From positions 186,001-250,000 of the forward strand of contig CAJNDS010002394.1 in assembly GCA_905221605.1 (NCBI GenBank): a stretch of 64,000 bases of DNA, given 5' to 3'. The stretch is from Symbiodinium natans (lineage: Eukaryota > Sar > Dinophyceae > Suessiales > Symbiodiniaceae). Shown one piece after another: positions 11,801 to 20,555 of the stretch. How positions within the stretch are numbered: the stretch's first letter is position 1; each line of letters begins with the position of its first letter. Under the pieces are notes generated by a model. The model ran no database searches, was not told where the DNA came from, and saw only the letters and a program-made list of their open reading frames with translations. Made by a program: the position numbers and the translations under genes.

Positions 11801-14800
11801 CAACCAGTAGCCTCCTAGTCAAACCATGTTTGGCGACACTTTGGGTCAGGGAGTCAGGGGTATGCCCTGAACCCTAAACCTTAAACTATCGTCTATTTAA
11901 AGTGCAGGGTGGCATTCATCAAATGGCTTGTTTTGGTTGGTGGCAAGGGTTCAGGGTTCAGGGCTTGAGGCGTTTAGGGTTTATGGGTTATTTATGGAAC
12001 AACCCTAAAGCCCGAAGCGGTTTCAAGGTACAAGAGTTTAACAGGGCTTCTTGGAACGGGCTCAAGGGTTTTCAGGTGTAGGGGCTTGAAGTTCAGCAGG
12101 GTTCGCCTAAACCCTAAACCCTAAACCCTAAACCCTGGACCCTAAACCCTAAACCCTAAACCCTAAACCCTAATTCGGGTTTAGGGATTTGGGGATTTCG
12201 GGGTGTTTTTGTTGTTTCTGTTGTGATCAGATGCTCCATGGGTCCATGAGTGTTTGGGGTCCTGTAGGGGCTCTGGGAGTTGTTTATTCTCGGACTTATC
12301 CGATCACGGCGTGCCACAGCAACACTCAGTTTTCCGTTTTACTCCTGTAGCATGTTGCAACCTTGGAGTTTCCAGTCTCATAGGGGCGGCCTTGACGTGG
12401 AGAACTGGATCTGGGAGGCTACTTAGAGGTTCATGGGTACTTACTAAGTAGTTAGGGTAACCCACGTAAGTCTTACCCATGCACTTGGGATGTTCCCCCT
12501 TGTACTAACAGTCCGTAATAAGTAGTATAGTATGCCTACTATAATCCCTGTTAAGGACTGTTAGTTTAAGGGGGGAACATCTCAACCATGCACCTTCAAG
12601 TATGTCCCCCTCTGCGCCCCAGGCAGCAGCAACCTCGGCCAAGCAACCATCTTGGCCAAGCGAATCGCCAAGGGCATGGGCGGAAGGCCGGGCAACCCCA
12701 GACCTTAAACCCTAAACCCCTCAACCCTGAAACCCCAAACCCTAAACCCCTAAGCCCCAAACCCCCCGAAACCCTAAACTCTAAACCCTCAACCGTCTAA
12801 ACCCCTCATGAAACCCCTAAACCCGAAACCCTAAACACGAAACCGAGCTAGGGGGTTGTTTAGGGGCTTCACGAAGCCCAGGTGTGCAGCGATTCAGTTT
12901 CAGATTTGGTCTTTGCGGATTTTTGCGGGGGATTCCAGTTACTTGTCCTTAATGGAGGGGGGTTCGTGGGGCTAAACCCCAGACCCCAAACCCCAAACCC
13001 AATAAACCCTAAATCCAAAACCCTACTCGACCCTTAGCCCCACCCGCTCAATTCCTTAGACGCTTTCTTGGGGCCGCTGTGAGACATCTAGAAGTCTAGA
13101 AGACTTTGATGGACCCCACCTTCTCAAACATCACAAAATAAAGGTCGGCAAGCTCAAGCCCACTCCAAAACCCGAAACCCTGAACCCTGAACCCTAAACC
13201 CTAAACTGTAAACTGGGCCTGAGCCTTGGAGGCTGAACACCTCTATGCTTTACCCTTTTTTGTGGTAGGTGTCGGGGCTGGTATGAAGGACGTACGAAGC
13301 ACCAAGTTGTTAGGGCTTAGGGTTTAGAGGTTTTAGGGTGTAGGGTGTAGGGTTTTGGGTTTTAGGTTTTGGGGCCTGGGGCCTTCAGGTGTTCAGGCTT
13401 CAGCGCTCGATTTCGAGACCCTGCACCCTAAACCCTAAGGCCCTAAACCCTAAACCCTAAACCCTGAACCCTGAGCCCTAAACCCTAAACCCTAAACCCT
13501 AAACCCAGCCTTTAAACCCTGACCTGAGCCCGACCTGCAAGACTGTGGGTGTACGGTGAGGGATTAGGGCTCAGGGGGCAAGTCAGGGAGGGTTCCCTTG
13601 TAGGGGTTTGGGGTTTAGGGTTTAGGATTTAGAGATTTGGGGTTTAGGGTTAGAAATGGGCACTCAATTAGGTTGCACGAGGATGATCTGAGGCGAATAG
13701 CACAATCCACCTTTAAAATATCCTAGACATCCCGCAAGCCCTAAACCCCTGTAAGCCCTAAAACCCTGAACCCTAAAACCCTAAAACCCTAACCCCCCTA
13801 ACGCTAAACATCTAAGCATCTCAACTCAACCCTGAACTCTTCATGTGCTGGAGAGGTTCCAGGGACTGCGCCAGCGCAACGCGGGGAAGCATCTGGGGTT
13901 GCTGCTGGTGTTCAGGGGACCATCACTTAGTGGGTTGAGGGGGTTTTGTTTATTTCGTTTTCAGGTTTATCATAGTTTCATGGAACACATACTTCAGTTG
14001 CGAATTCTCTGCCATACATGGCTCCTAGGTTTAAGTCAAAGGCTTGAGGACTTGAGATTCAGGTTAAGGGCTGAAGAATTAAGCTTCTGACCCTAAACCC
14101 TAAACCCTGAACCCTGTAGGCTTTTGGGCTGAACCCGCGGCCCAATCAAAGGCAAGACAACGCCTGCGACTGTGGAGTGTTCACGTTGCTGCCTGGCTGC
14201 AGCGCGCCTGAGAAGTTACGTCCCCATCTCGACACCTTAAACCCTAAACCCTAAACCCTAAACCCTAAACCCTAAACCCTAAACCCCAAACCCTAAACCC
14301 TAAACCCTAAACCCTAACAGCCCTAAGCCCGAAGCCCCCAAAATTCCGAAAATCCCGAAAATCCCGAAGCCGCAAGCCCCCAAAATGAACCCTCAACGCT
14401 GCCAGCCTCAACCCTAAGCCCCAAACCTTAACATCCCTATAAGCCCCTGAGCTGCAAAGTGCGAGTTGAACCCCTCAAACCCTTCAGACCTACTTTGTAG
14501 GGTTTAGGGTTTTAGGGTTTAGGGTTTAGGGTTTAGGGTTTAGGGTTTAGGGTTTAGCCCTAAGACTCAAGGGATGAAGTCGTGCCCCTAAGGTTGCACC
14601 CCTAAAGGTTCCCCTTCATATACCCCTGAGATGGCCCTTATATTCCCTTCGGGACCCTTAAAACGGGACCCCACGACAACCAAGCCAAACAGCCCCTTAG
14701 ATCTCGCGGCCTTGTTGTCCTTCTTTCTGCGTTCACGGCTCAGGGAGCAAGTTTTTAGGTACCCCGAAAAAGAGCCACTGATTTTTAAACTGATCCTACA

Positions 14801-16023
14801 GGTTTTAGACTGTTCTAGTGCGGATCTGAGAAAGAACATCCCCCAAAGCTCGGCAAAGTTGAGCGGCACTGCCCGGCGTAAGCTTGTTGGGTTCGTCGCC
14901 TGGGTTTAGGATTTCGGTATGTAAACAAAACAGCCCCAAACCCTTAAAGGGGCCATTATTTTGCCTACTTTGGGGGGTTTAGGTCGGTTTTAGGATTGGT
15001 AGAAGGCTGTTTGCGGAAGCTTTGGCGCGTGGCGCAGATCCTGCTGACGTTGCCCAAGGCCGCTCTGCTGCCAGATAGGGCTTGGCTCATTCATACCCTG
15101 AGGCCCTATAAGGACTCCTACTTCAATGTTTTTGGGCCCAAAGGCCTTCTCAATCTCCGGTTTTGGGCTATACATTTTGAGCCCGAGGGACAAGGTCAGT
15201 TCGAGTCATTTAAGGGTTTGCGGTTTATCATTCGACTTGCATGAGGAAGGCTGCTAAGTTGTGCAGGGTTGAAGGGATTACAGGGGGTTGGCATGCGGAG
15301 TGGTGGACTCACGAAATTGCCTTAAACCCCATGCCAAACCCTAAACCCCAAAACCCGAAACCCTAAACCCTAAACCCGGCAAGATGGCACGGGCATGCTT
15401 GAAAGGGCATTGAGGAAGTCGGCAAACTCCAACTGTCCGCATAAACGGGCAATTATTTTAAACAATATTTTGGCTAGAGTTCAGGGTTTGCGCGACAATC
15501 ATACGACTTGCATGAGGAAGGCTGCTAAGTCGTGCATGTTAATTATTAAAGGATTACAGGGGCTAACGTGCGGAGTGGTGGACTCACTAACCCCTAACCT
15601 CAAAAAGGCCGTGAACCTCAAACCCCTGAAACCTTGCAGGGGTCACATGTGTATGTATACATACAATATGTATATATATATATATGTACATACATATATA
15701 TCTTGTAGTGAGTGTAGACAGGGCTTACAAACGTTGGTGTAAAGATGGGAGATACCAAGAACGAACAACAAAAACTTCATGTGACCCCAGCCCTGGCAAC
15801 TCTGAGACGCATTGAGACGCCGCAGGCATTCGACTCCTAACGTCCTGGGGTTCGGGTTTCTGGGCTTTGGATTCAGAAGGTAGAAGATGTAGCGTTTAGG
15901 GTTTCCGGGCTTTGGGCTTGTCAGGTTTCTGGGATATAGGATTTCTTTGACATCCAAGGCCAAGCGACCGCCATGCGAACCCGAATGCGCGACACCATCC
16001 TCCAGCTTGCCCAGCGCAAGTGA
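5839..16023 (+). CDS. NEDP1/SENP8-like C48 (Ulp1-type) cysteine protease, split gene
   Basis: The enzyme is expected to cleave a ubiquitin-like modifier, NEDD8 in the SENP8/DEN1 branch, from precursors or conjugates. Exons read in order: 5839-5899, 6785-6821, 7869-7956, 8392-8514, 10508-10552, 11165-11248, 11593-11638, 12627-12700, 14120-14214 and 15959-16023. Catalytic elements appear in the family order: SHW (His codon 11195), YYDSM (Asp codon 11614), then Q-D-N-A-C-D-C-G (Gln codon 14153, Cys codon 14171). The N-terminal exon resembles the family start, and VIGFWT|EYLST matches the conserved region before the catalytic half. Most introns carry TTTAGGG near the donor and CCCTAAA near the acceptor. 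Some phases (8514 to 10508, 12700 to 14120, and the last join) do not yet agree, so an exon or edge is missing. C48 membership is firm from the motifs; the NEDP1 branch is inferred from spacing and overall likeness. Confidence 0.85.
6785..6821 (+). CDS. C48 protease exon
   Basis: Reads ACAKDAVIGFWT after acceptor CCCCCAAG and stops at a GC donor. It joins in phase 0 to EYLST at 7869, giving the family-typical VIGFxxEYL stretch. Confidence 0.6.
7196..7427. repeat. Degenerate minisatellite with CCTTCGTCGAAC core
   Basis: About nine imperfect copies of GGCCTTCGTCGAACC at irregular 15-45 bp spacing inside a protease intron. The core TTCGTCGAA is close to its own reverse complement. Confidence 0.7.
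7700..7772. repeat. Two-copy 42-bp tandem repeat
   Basis: ACACCGAGTACCCAAAACGC and its following CAACACCCTAA recur 42 bp downstream with one change, just after a run of about 26 G and before (CCCTAAA)n. Confidence 0.8.
7869..7956 (+). CDS. C48 protease exon
   Basis: Preceded by (CCCTAAA)n and acceptor CGCTCAG. Reads EYLSTAPPPDGLGNPSILIV DAASANWTL with strongly GC-rich third positions. A GC donor at 7957 gives the phase needed by the next exon. Another frame is open to a telomere block at 7990 but codes less plausibly. Confidence 0.65.
8392..8514 (+). CDS. C48 protease exon with in-frame poly-G
   Basis: Reads GCPRMATEDDEEDVMEARVA RLSHSQTP, then five glycines from a 17-G run (8477-8493), then EIQEVDP. 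Acceptor TCTCGAAG; donor GTAAGG at 8515. The G run keeps the frame open, so it is either real coding sequence or an in-frame expansion. Confidence 0.6.
8916..9048. repeat. MITE-like element, ACAAGGTGGGGCCCCC family
   Basis: The ends (ACAGGGTGGGGCACC / GGGGCCCCACCTTGTAGG) are complementary. The interior has nested CTTATAAC repeats. Other copies: 35325-35452, 44151-44280 and 44732-44862. Confidence 0.75.
9180..9690. other. AT-rich island lacking telomere repeats
   Basis: About 500 bp of AT-rich sequence, sharply unlike its surroundings, with no TTTAGGG units. An 84-codon open frame (9425-9679) encodes a basic, Ile/Tyr-rich peptide that I do not recognise. It lies inside the protease intron between exons at 8392 and 10508. 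It could be an inserted element or organelle-derived DNA. Confidence 0.5.
9727..9835. repeat. Tandem 20-bp repeat TTTAGGGTTTATAATACAG
   Basis: Five near-identical units that fuse a telomere unit with ATAATACAG, a higher-order derivative of the telomere repeat. Confidence 0.8.
10508..10552 (+). CDS. C48 protease exon
   Basis: Reads KMVLVPISDRTDSS after acceptor GCCCCAG. The VLVPI-D motif precedes the catalytic SHW in NEDP1-like enzymes. The likely donor is GC at 10553. Confidence 0.6.
11165..11248 (+). CDS. C48 protease exon carrying catalytic His
   Basis: Reads ...ESLYHGSHWALLALSRDGED AWHLR between acceptor CTGCCAG and a GTTTAGGG donor. SHW-LL is the catalytic histidine motif. The acceptor could instead be at 11178. 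Confidence 0.8.
11593..11638 (+). CDS. C48 protease exon carrying catalytic Asp
   Basis: Reads ETYGSYYDSMGQGT after acceptor ACGCAG. YYDSM is the family's Asp motif. A GA donor at 11639 joins to SNLGQATIL in phase; a GT donor at 11641 is also possible. Confidence 0.75.
12268..12417 (+). CDS. Candidate exon in protease intron, role unclear
   Basis: Fifty open codons between acceptor CCTGTAG and a GC donor. Starts GLWELFILGLIRSRRATATL and ends DVENWIWE. It does not fit between the Asp motif and the following helix of the protease, so it may be a chance ORF or an alternative exon. Confidence 0.3.
12487..12582. repeat. MITE-like element, GGGATGTTCCCCCTTATACTAACAG family
   Basis: The termini are complementary (GGGATGTTCCCCCTTGTACT / AGTTTAAGGGGGGAACATCT). 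Same family at 32481-32584 and 54861-54958. Confidence 0.8.
12627..12700 (+). CDS. C48 protease exon
   Basis: Reads SNLGQATILAKRIAKGMGGR PGNP, corresponding to the helix after the Asp motif in this family. Acceptor CCCCAGGCAG; apparent GA donor at 12701. The frame is also open upstream from 12601. Confidence 0.65.
13846..13907 (+). CDS. Candidate exon
   Basis: The open frame HVLERFQGLRQRNAGKHLGL LL ends at donor GTGTTCAGG. An acceptor at 13862 (TTCCAG) would start it at GLRQRN. It lies inside the protease locus; membership is not established. Confidence 0.35.
14120..14214 (+). CDS. C48 protease exon carrying catalytic Gln and Cys
   Basis: Acceptor ACCCTGTAG directly after C-strand repeat. 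Reads AFGLNPRPNQRQDNACDCGV FTLLPGCSAPE. QxNxxDCG is the diagnostic active-site motif. The likely donor is GTTACG at 14215. Confidence 0.8.
14996..15244 (+). CDS. Open reading frame, possible exon
   Basis: Eighty-two codons including LWRVAQILLTLPKAALLPDR and AWLIHTLRPYKDSYFNV. Splice edges are unclear. It lies between the Cys exon and the last exon of the protease. Confidence 0.3.
   Translation: MVEGCLRKLWRVAQILLTLPKAALLPDRAWLIHTLRPYKDSYFNVFGPKGLLNLRFWAIHFEPEGQGQFESFKGLRFIIRLA
15213..15593. repeat. Imperfect direct duplication of about 110 bp
   Basis: The segment around TTGCATGAGGAAGGCTGCTA to GGAGTGGTGGACTCAC occurs at about 15213-15320 and again at 15486-15593. The second copy has extra AT-rich bases (TAATTATTAAA). 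Confidence 0.8.
15959..16023 (+). CDS. C48 protease last exon (stop)
   Basis: Reads QATAMRTRMRDTILQLAQRK then TGA, a basic C-terminal helix plausible for the family. Acceptor CATCCAAG. A second frame (AKRPPCEPECATPSS) is open but has weaker third-position bias. Confidence 0.55.
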
Positions 16024-16327
16024 CGTGATCCAGCTCATGAATGTCCTCCTAGGTAGGATGAGGAGGGGGGGGGCCCTTAAATGGGAACCCTTCTGAACCC
16101 TCTTCTGGCTCTCTTAAACAGGGACCTTCTTCGGAGGGTCTATGAACATCCACTTGGAGGTTCATGGTACTTAGTAGCGCAGCTATAACTGTACTCCTAT
16201 CCCCATTATAACCGTTTTTATGTGTCTGTTATCACTACACTTATGCTGGGTTATTAAGTACCTCGAACCTCCCAGCAGCGCTGCTGGGCAGTCCCGCGCT
16301 TGGTTTGCTTCTGTCGGAACCACGCAG

Positions 16328-16439
16328 TGCAGCTCGAGGGCTCTTCGTGGCGGCGATGAAGGACTCGGAGGCGATGGCGGCAAGATCTCAGAGCGTGCAC
16401 AGACAGAGTGCCGAAGGCTCCGCCATCATAGGACGAACT
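16328..16439 (+). CDS. Candidate terminal exon
   Basis: Acceptor ACCACGCAG, then AARGLFVAAMKDSEAMAARS QSVHRQSAEGSAIIGRTA and TGA. One nucleotide completes the first codon. Gene not recognised. GA-rich microsatellite follows. Confidence 0.4.
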
Positions 16440-16505
16440 GCGTGAGACAAAGAAAATGTTAAAACATGCCCATTACTTCATGGACTGCATGCGATGGGGA
16501 CAGAA

Positions 16506-16566
16506 CGAGCGAGAGAGAGAGAGAGAGAGGGAGGGATAGACAGAGAGAGAGAGAGAGAGGGAGAGA
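16506..16566. repeat. (GA)n microsatellite
   Basis: Interrupted GAGAGA tract. A comparable tract lies at about 42268-42343. Confidence 0.85.
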
Positions 16567-16631
16567 GAAGCGAATGCAGAGTTAACAGAAACCAGATGAG
16601 GTTTTTGTAGTTGCTCTCCGCACTCATGCAG

Positions 16632-16736
16632 GCAGACTCCGCGACCAAGACGCAGAACAGGGGAAATCGTCCCTCCATTTTAACCGAAACGACAAGAAAC
16701 AGAGACTGTTCTTATCCTCAACCCATGAATCTCCAA
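16632..16736 (+). CDS. Candidate exon
   Basis: Acceptor CTCATGCAG and canonical donor GTAAGC. Reads RLRDQDAEQGKSSLHFNRND KKQRLFLSSTHESP. Polar and basic; family unknown. Confidence 0.45.
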
Positions 16737-17562
16737 GTAAGCCCGAAACACAAGTACTTCATAATAGTCCTGCCGAAGCCTCCAGGCCCCAGCTGTCCCA
16801 TCTGCACAGCCCACCCTGAATCTCGTAAACCCTCAAAATCCTCAAAAACCCTCAAAACCCTCAATCCCTCAAAGCCCTCAAAACCCCAGCCCGCGTCCCG
16901 AATGCAAGGCCCCGAGCCCATTCCCTCATTTTTGAAGCTTCAGGTTCCCTAACAAGCCCCTTCAATCCAAAAAAAGGTCACCCTTTGTCTTCCCAGGTTG
17001 CTCTTGGGTCTAGTTTGGCTATCCGTAGGCCCGAAGCTCCGAGCATCTTGCAGCCACCAGCTCCACCCCAATCCCCAAACGGTTTAGGGTTTGCACAGGG
17101 CTGATATAGGGCTGTTATCGGGTTTGAGGCTTGTGACTTATAGGGTTGTGTAAAGCTGAAATGTGGACACCAAAACTAAAGAGCCCAAAGAGACCAAACC
17201 CCGCACAACCCTAAACCTTTCCCTCAGCCTTCGTTTTTAAAGGCAGAGCCGTACATGAAGCCCCGGACCCTCTAAAGTAGTCGAAAACAAAGCAAGACAC
17301 GAACCCTGTAACAGCCCTCACCCCCCCCCCTCCAGCCCCCCCAACCCTCACCCGTGAGCCCTCAGGCCTGAGCCCATACCCTTAGCCACCATGAAGGCTC
17401 CAAACCCCAAAGCCTTAAAATCCCAAAAGCCCTGAAATCTTCAACATCTGTATAGAACTTAAACAACTGCCCTCAAAAGCCCGAAAAACATAAAACAACA
17501 ACGCAAAAAAAAAACTCTAAAACAGAACAAAACACAATTACCAGAAGTAGAAACAACAACTT

Positions 17563-17688
17563 ATGGCCAGCGGCGCCATGCGGCGGCGCACAAACACCCA
17601 GCCCGACGAGGGGCTCAAGGCCGAGGTTGCGGCTCCTTCTTTCGGCCTCCTGGCCTTTATTATGTTTGATTTTTCTGTTTTTGTTTTT
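17563..17688 (+). CDS. Candidate first exon, small membrane protein
   Basis: The ATG follows an A-rich leader. Forty-two codons begin MASGAMRRRTNTQPDEGLKA and end in a hydrophobic stretch FGLLAFIMFDFSVFVF. The donor GTGGGG opens directly into a run of about 24 G. Confidence 0.5.
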
Positions 17689-18557
17689 GTGGGGGGGGGG
17701 GGGGGGGGGGGGGGTGGCGTAGGGGATGGGGTTTAGGATTTAGGTTCAGGGCTTAGGGTTTGGGTTTTAGGGTTGTTTTTTTTTTGGTGGCTGGGGGGGC
17801 TGGGCAGGGTCTCAAAGTAGGGGTTAGGGGTTGTTGTTCCCCGTGCTTGGTGATCAAAGAGCTTAGGGCCTTAGGGTAAGGTCCAAAAGGTTGAAGAAGA
17901 CAATATGTCAGGGACCTCAACCGGACCCTGAACCCCCCACCCCCCCCCCCCCCCATGCGCCCGAAACGTGTTCCAGGGATCAGGAACTCTTATGCTTCAA
18001 CAGGCACCCTTTATGGCAACTTTCAGGCAAAAGCCTGAACACCGAATCGAAACCCTAAACCTTCGATCTGCCGAGCACGAAAAAAATCAAGCACGAACCC
18101 TAAACCCTAAACCCTAAACCCCAAACCCCAAACCCCAAACCCCAAACCCTAAACCCTAAACCCTAAACCCTAAACCCTAAACCCTAAACCCTAAACCCTC
18201 ACCGAATGGAAAAAACCTTCTCGACGACCCCGAAGAAACTTCACACCAGCAGTCCCATACGTTTTAAAATCCTAGACTGCCCCACCTCTAATATAGGGGC
18301 CTGAATAATTTATTTATTTTTTTTTTTTGGGGGGGGGGGGGGGGTGGTATTTTTGTATAACGGTATCACTATAAATGGACCCTATGAGTAACTATTCCGA
18401 CACCTATATTAACTGACTTAAAACAAGGCTGGTCCAAAGAACTCTGAGTCAAAGGTTGATTTGGGCCTGGTTTTGGGTTGTAGTTGGGTTATGTATGCTT
18501 AAATCCCTAAACCCTAAAGCCTGAACCTCTCTAAGCCTTCTTGAGCTCAAGAAGCTC

Positions 18558-18676
18558 CCATGAAACTACTATTTGCTTAAGAACCCCAAAAATGCGTAGA
18601 TCATTATTCCCTATATTGTATTTTTCAGGACCAGTATATTTTATTTTTGTTCAGGGGGTTCTTAAGCAAATAGCCC
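18558..18676. repeat. MITE-like element, TTTGCTTAAGAACCCC family
   Basis: The inverted ends CTATTTGCTTAAGAACCCC and GGGGTTCTTAAGCAAATAG are perfect complements enclosing about 80 bp of AT-rich sequence. Confidence 0.85.
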
Positions 18677-18708
18677 TAAACCCTAAATCAACGCTCGCTT
18701 TTGCCCAG

Positions 18709-18775
18709 GATTGCCGAGCTTTCTGTCCATCAGCCACTCTCGCGAGCCCTTTCTGCCGATTCTGGAAGGGGCCCA
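18709..18775 (+). CDS. Candidate exon
   Basis: Acceptor TTTGCCCAG; donor GTTAGGG leading into (TTTAGGGG)n. Two frames are open: IAELSVHQPLSRALSADSGR and DCRAFCPSATLASPFCRFWK. Confidence 0.4.
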
Positions 18776-18776
18776 G

Positions 18777-18870
18777 TTAGGGTTTAGGGGTTTAGGGGTT
18801 TAGGGGTTTAGGGGTTTAGGGGTTTGGGGGTTTCGGGGTTTCGGAGTTTAGGGGTTTAGGGGTTTAGGGG
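18777..18870 (+). repeat. Variant array (TTTAGGGG)n
   Basis: About eleven octamers with one extra G relative to the local heptamer, locally homogeneous with a few C substitutions. Confidence 0.85.
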
Positions 18871-19037
18871 TTAGGGTTTAGGGTTTAGGGCTAGGGTTCA
18901 GCGTTTCTAGAGTTGAGGGGTGAACGATTGCAAGGTTGTAGGATCAAGAAGTGTTTAGAAGCTGATGCTCCGCAGGTCCAGCAATCTCCACTGGAGAATC
19001 GCCCTTGACACCCCTCCCCCCCCCCCCCCCCCCGAAG

Positions 19038-19265
19038 CAAGAAAGAGTCTACAGCTGACTTGAGGTACAATCTAGTCTGTGCCTGGGCGGCTTTTGTGGT
19101 GGTCGTCACTTGCGTGACCGAGGTGCAGGATTTAGGGTCGTTATCGAACTATGTGAGATTCTTTCGAAGACCCCTACACTCGAAACCCCTCTGTTTGTAT
19201 GCAGGCCTCAGGAATTCGCTGCTAGATCTCCAAGAGAAAGGAACTTCCCGACTTGGATTCAACCT
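19038..19265 (+). CDS. Candidate exon with membrane segment
   Basis: A 19-C tract then GAAG forms the acceptor. The open frame includes RYNLVCAWAAFVVVVTCVTE and LRNSLLDLQEKGTSRLGFNL. A donor GTATCC at 19266 leaves two nucleotides that pair in phase with the exon at 19311. An internal intron 19123-19211 (GTGCAG...TATGCAG) is possible. Confidence 0.5.
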
Positions 19266-19310
19266 GTATCCTTACCTTGATAGCTAATTCACACACAACT
19301 GACCCAGCAG

Positions 19311-19392
19311 GTTGAGAACAAAACTAGAGGCTGAACAAGGCGCTAAAGCTACGGACGATGTGTCATCCATCACTGACGTCTGGGAACACTGG
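19311..19392 (+). CDS. Candidate exon
   Basis: Acceptor CCCAGCAG, then LRTKLEAEQGAKATDDVSSI TDVWEHW and donor GTTTAGG. In phase with the preceding exon through a split Leu codon. Confidence 0.6.
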
Positions 19393-19471
19393 GTTTAGGT
19401 TACAAGCAGCATCTCGAACTTTATAATCAAGGGTTTAGGGTTTAGGGTGTAGGGGCGTCTGTCATGTTCAC

Positions 19472-19777
19472 ATGGAACATGTTGAGCTGCTCAGCTTCTT
19501 GGCTCACAGCTTCGTTAACTCAGCGAGGGCCCGGCGCTTTCCGAGAATCGGGGGTGCCCTTTTTGGGGGTGCCTGTGTAAGGGGATTCTGTTGTATTTTG
19601 GGCTTGGATTTTAGTATACCATCTGAGTCTAAGTTGTATTTGGGCTATACGCACGTGTGCCCCTTGTGGGAAATGCCCGAAGCTGGCTTGGTTTGCCGCC
19701 ACGGTCTGCCGGTCAACATTCCGGCGAGCCCGACAACGACACCCCAGCCAGAAATAATAGGTTTTGATAAACCTTAA
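19472..19777 (+). CDS. Open reading frame of 101 codons, possible exon(s)
   Basis: Begins MEHVELLSFLAHSFVNSARA, has a Cys/Gly-rich hydrophobic middle and ends before TAA. Another frame is open in part. Family unknown. Confidence 0.35.
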   Translation: MEHVELLSFLAHSFVNSARARRFPRIGGALFGGACVRGFCCILGLDFSIPSESKLYLGYTHVCPLWEMPEAGLVCRHGLPVNIPASPTTTPQPEIIGFDKP

Positions 19778-19798
19778 CGCTAACCCCTCAGCTTTAAA

Positions 19799-19967
19799 CC
19801 CTCTAACCCTCTAACCCTCTAACCCTCTAACCCTCTAACCCTCTAACCCTCTAACCCTCTAACCCTCTAACCCTCTAACCCTCTAACCCTCTAACCCTCT
19901 AACCCTCCAACCCTCTAACCCTCTAACCCTCTAACCCTCCAACCCTCTAACCCTCTAACCCCAAACC
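19799..19967. repeat. Variant array (CCCTCTAA)n
   Basis: About twenty octamers, with CCCTCCAA variants, flanked by ordinary CCCTAAA. It is the TTAGAGGG permutation on the other strand. Confidence 0.9.
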
Positions 19968-20416
19968 CTATATACCCTATACCCTATAAACCCTAAACCC
20001 TACGAAAGGAGGGAGGCCCGAGGAGGGCCGAGGCGACTCAAGCCTTGAAGCCTGACCTTAGGGTGTAGGGTTTAGGGTTAGGGTTTAGGGTTTAGGGTTT
20101 AGGGTTCAGGGTTCAGGGTTTAGGGTTTAGGGTTTAGGGTTTAGGGTTTAGGGTTTAGGGTGTGCTTGGACCTTGGATTACCCTTAACCTGCGGTTTGGG
20201 GTTTATATAGGTTGCTTAGCCTGGGCCGACAATCCCTAAACCCAGCTTTGAGCCATAAGCTCCCCCGAGCCACCAGCAGTGTAGTTTTGAGGGAAGCAAT
20301 CACCTTCAGGACCAAATGAACTCCAAAATTGGGGGTCATATACCCTGTACTACTATCATCCCTATAAAGGTATATGGACCATACACCTTTTGGGGTTCAT
20401 GTGGTCCTCTAGGCAG

Positions 20417-20507
20417 GAGGCTTGTCCACATGTGAGAATGGCGCCGGTGGAGTTGGCTTGCAGGCAGTGTAGGCGCCAACCTCGGCGGGATTCAGAGGAC
20501 GTAACCG
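20417..20507 (+). CDS. Candidate exon with CxxC
   Basis: Acceptor TCTAGGCAG, donor GTCTAGGG. Reads EACPHVRMAPVELACRQCRR QPRRDSEDVT. Confidence 0.45.
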
Positions 20508-20555
20508 GTCTAGGGTTGTGTTTTTTTGTTTTTAGGGTTAGGGTTTGGGTTCAGG

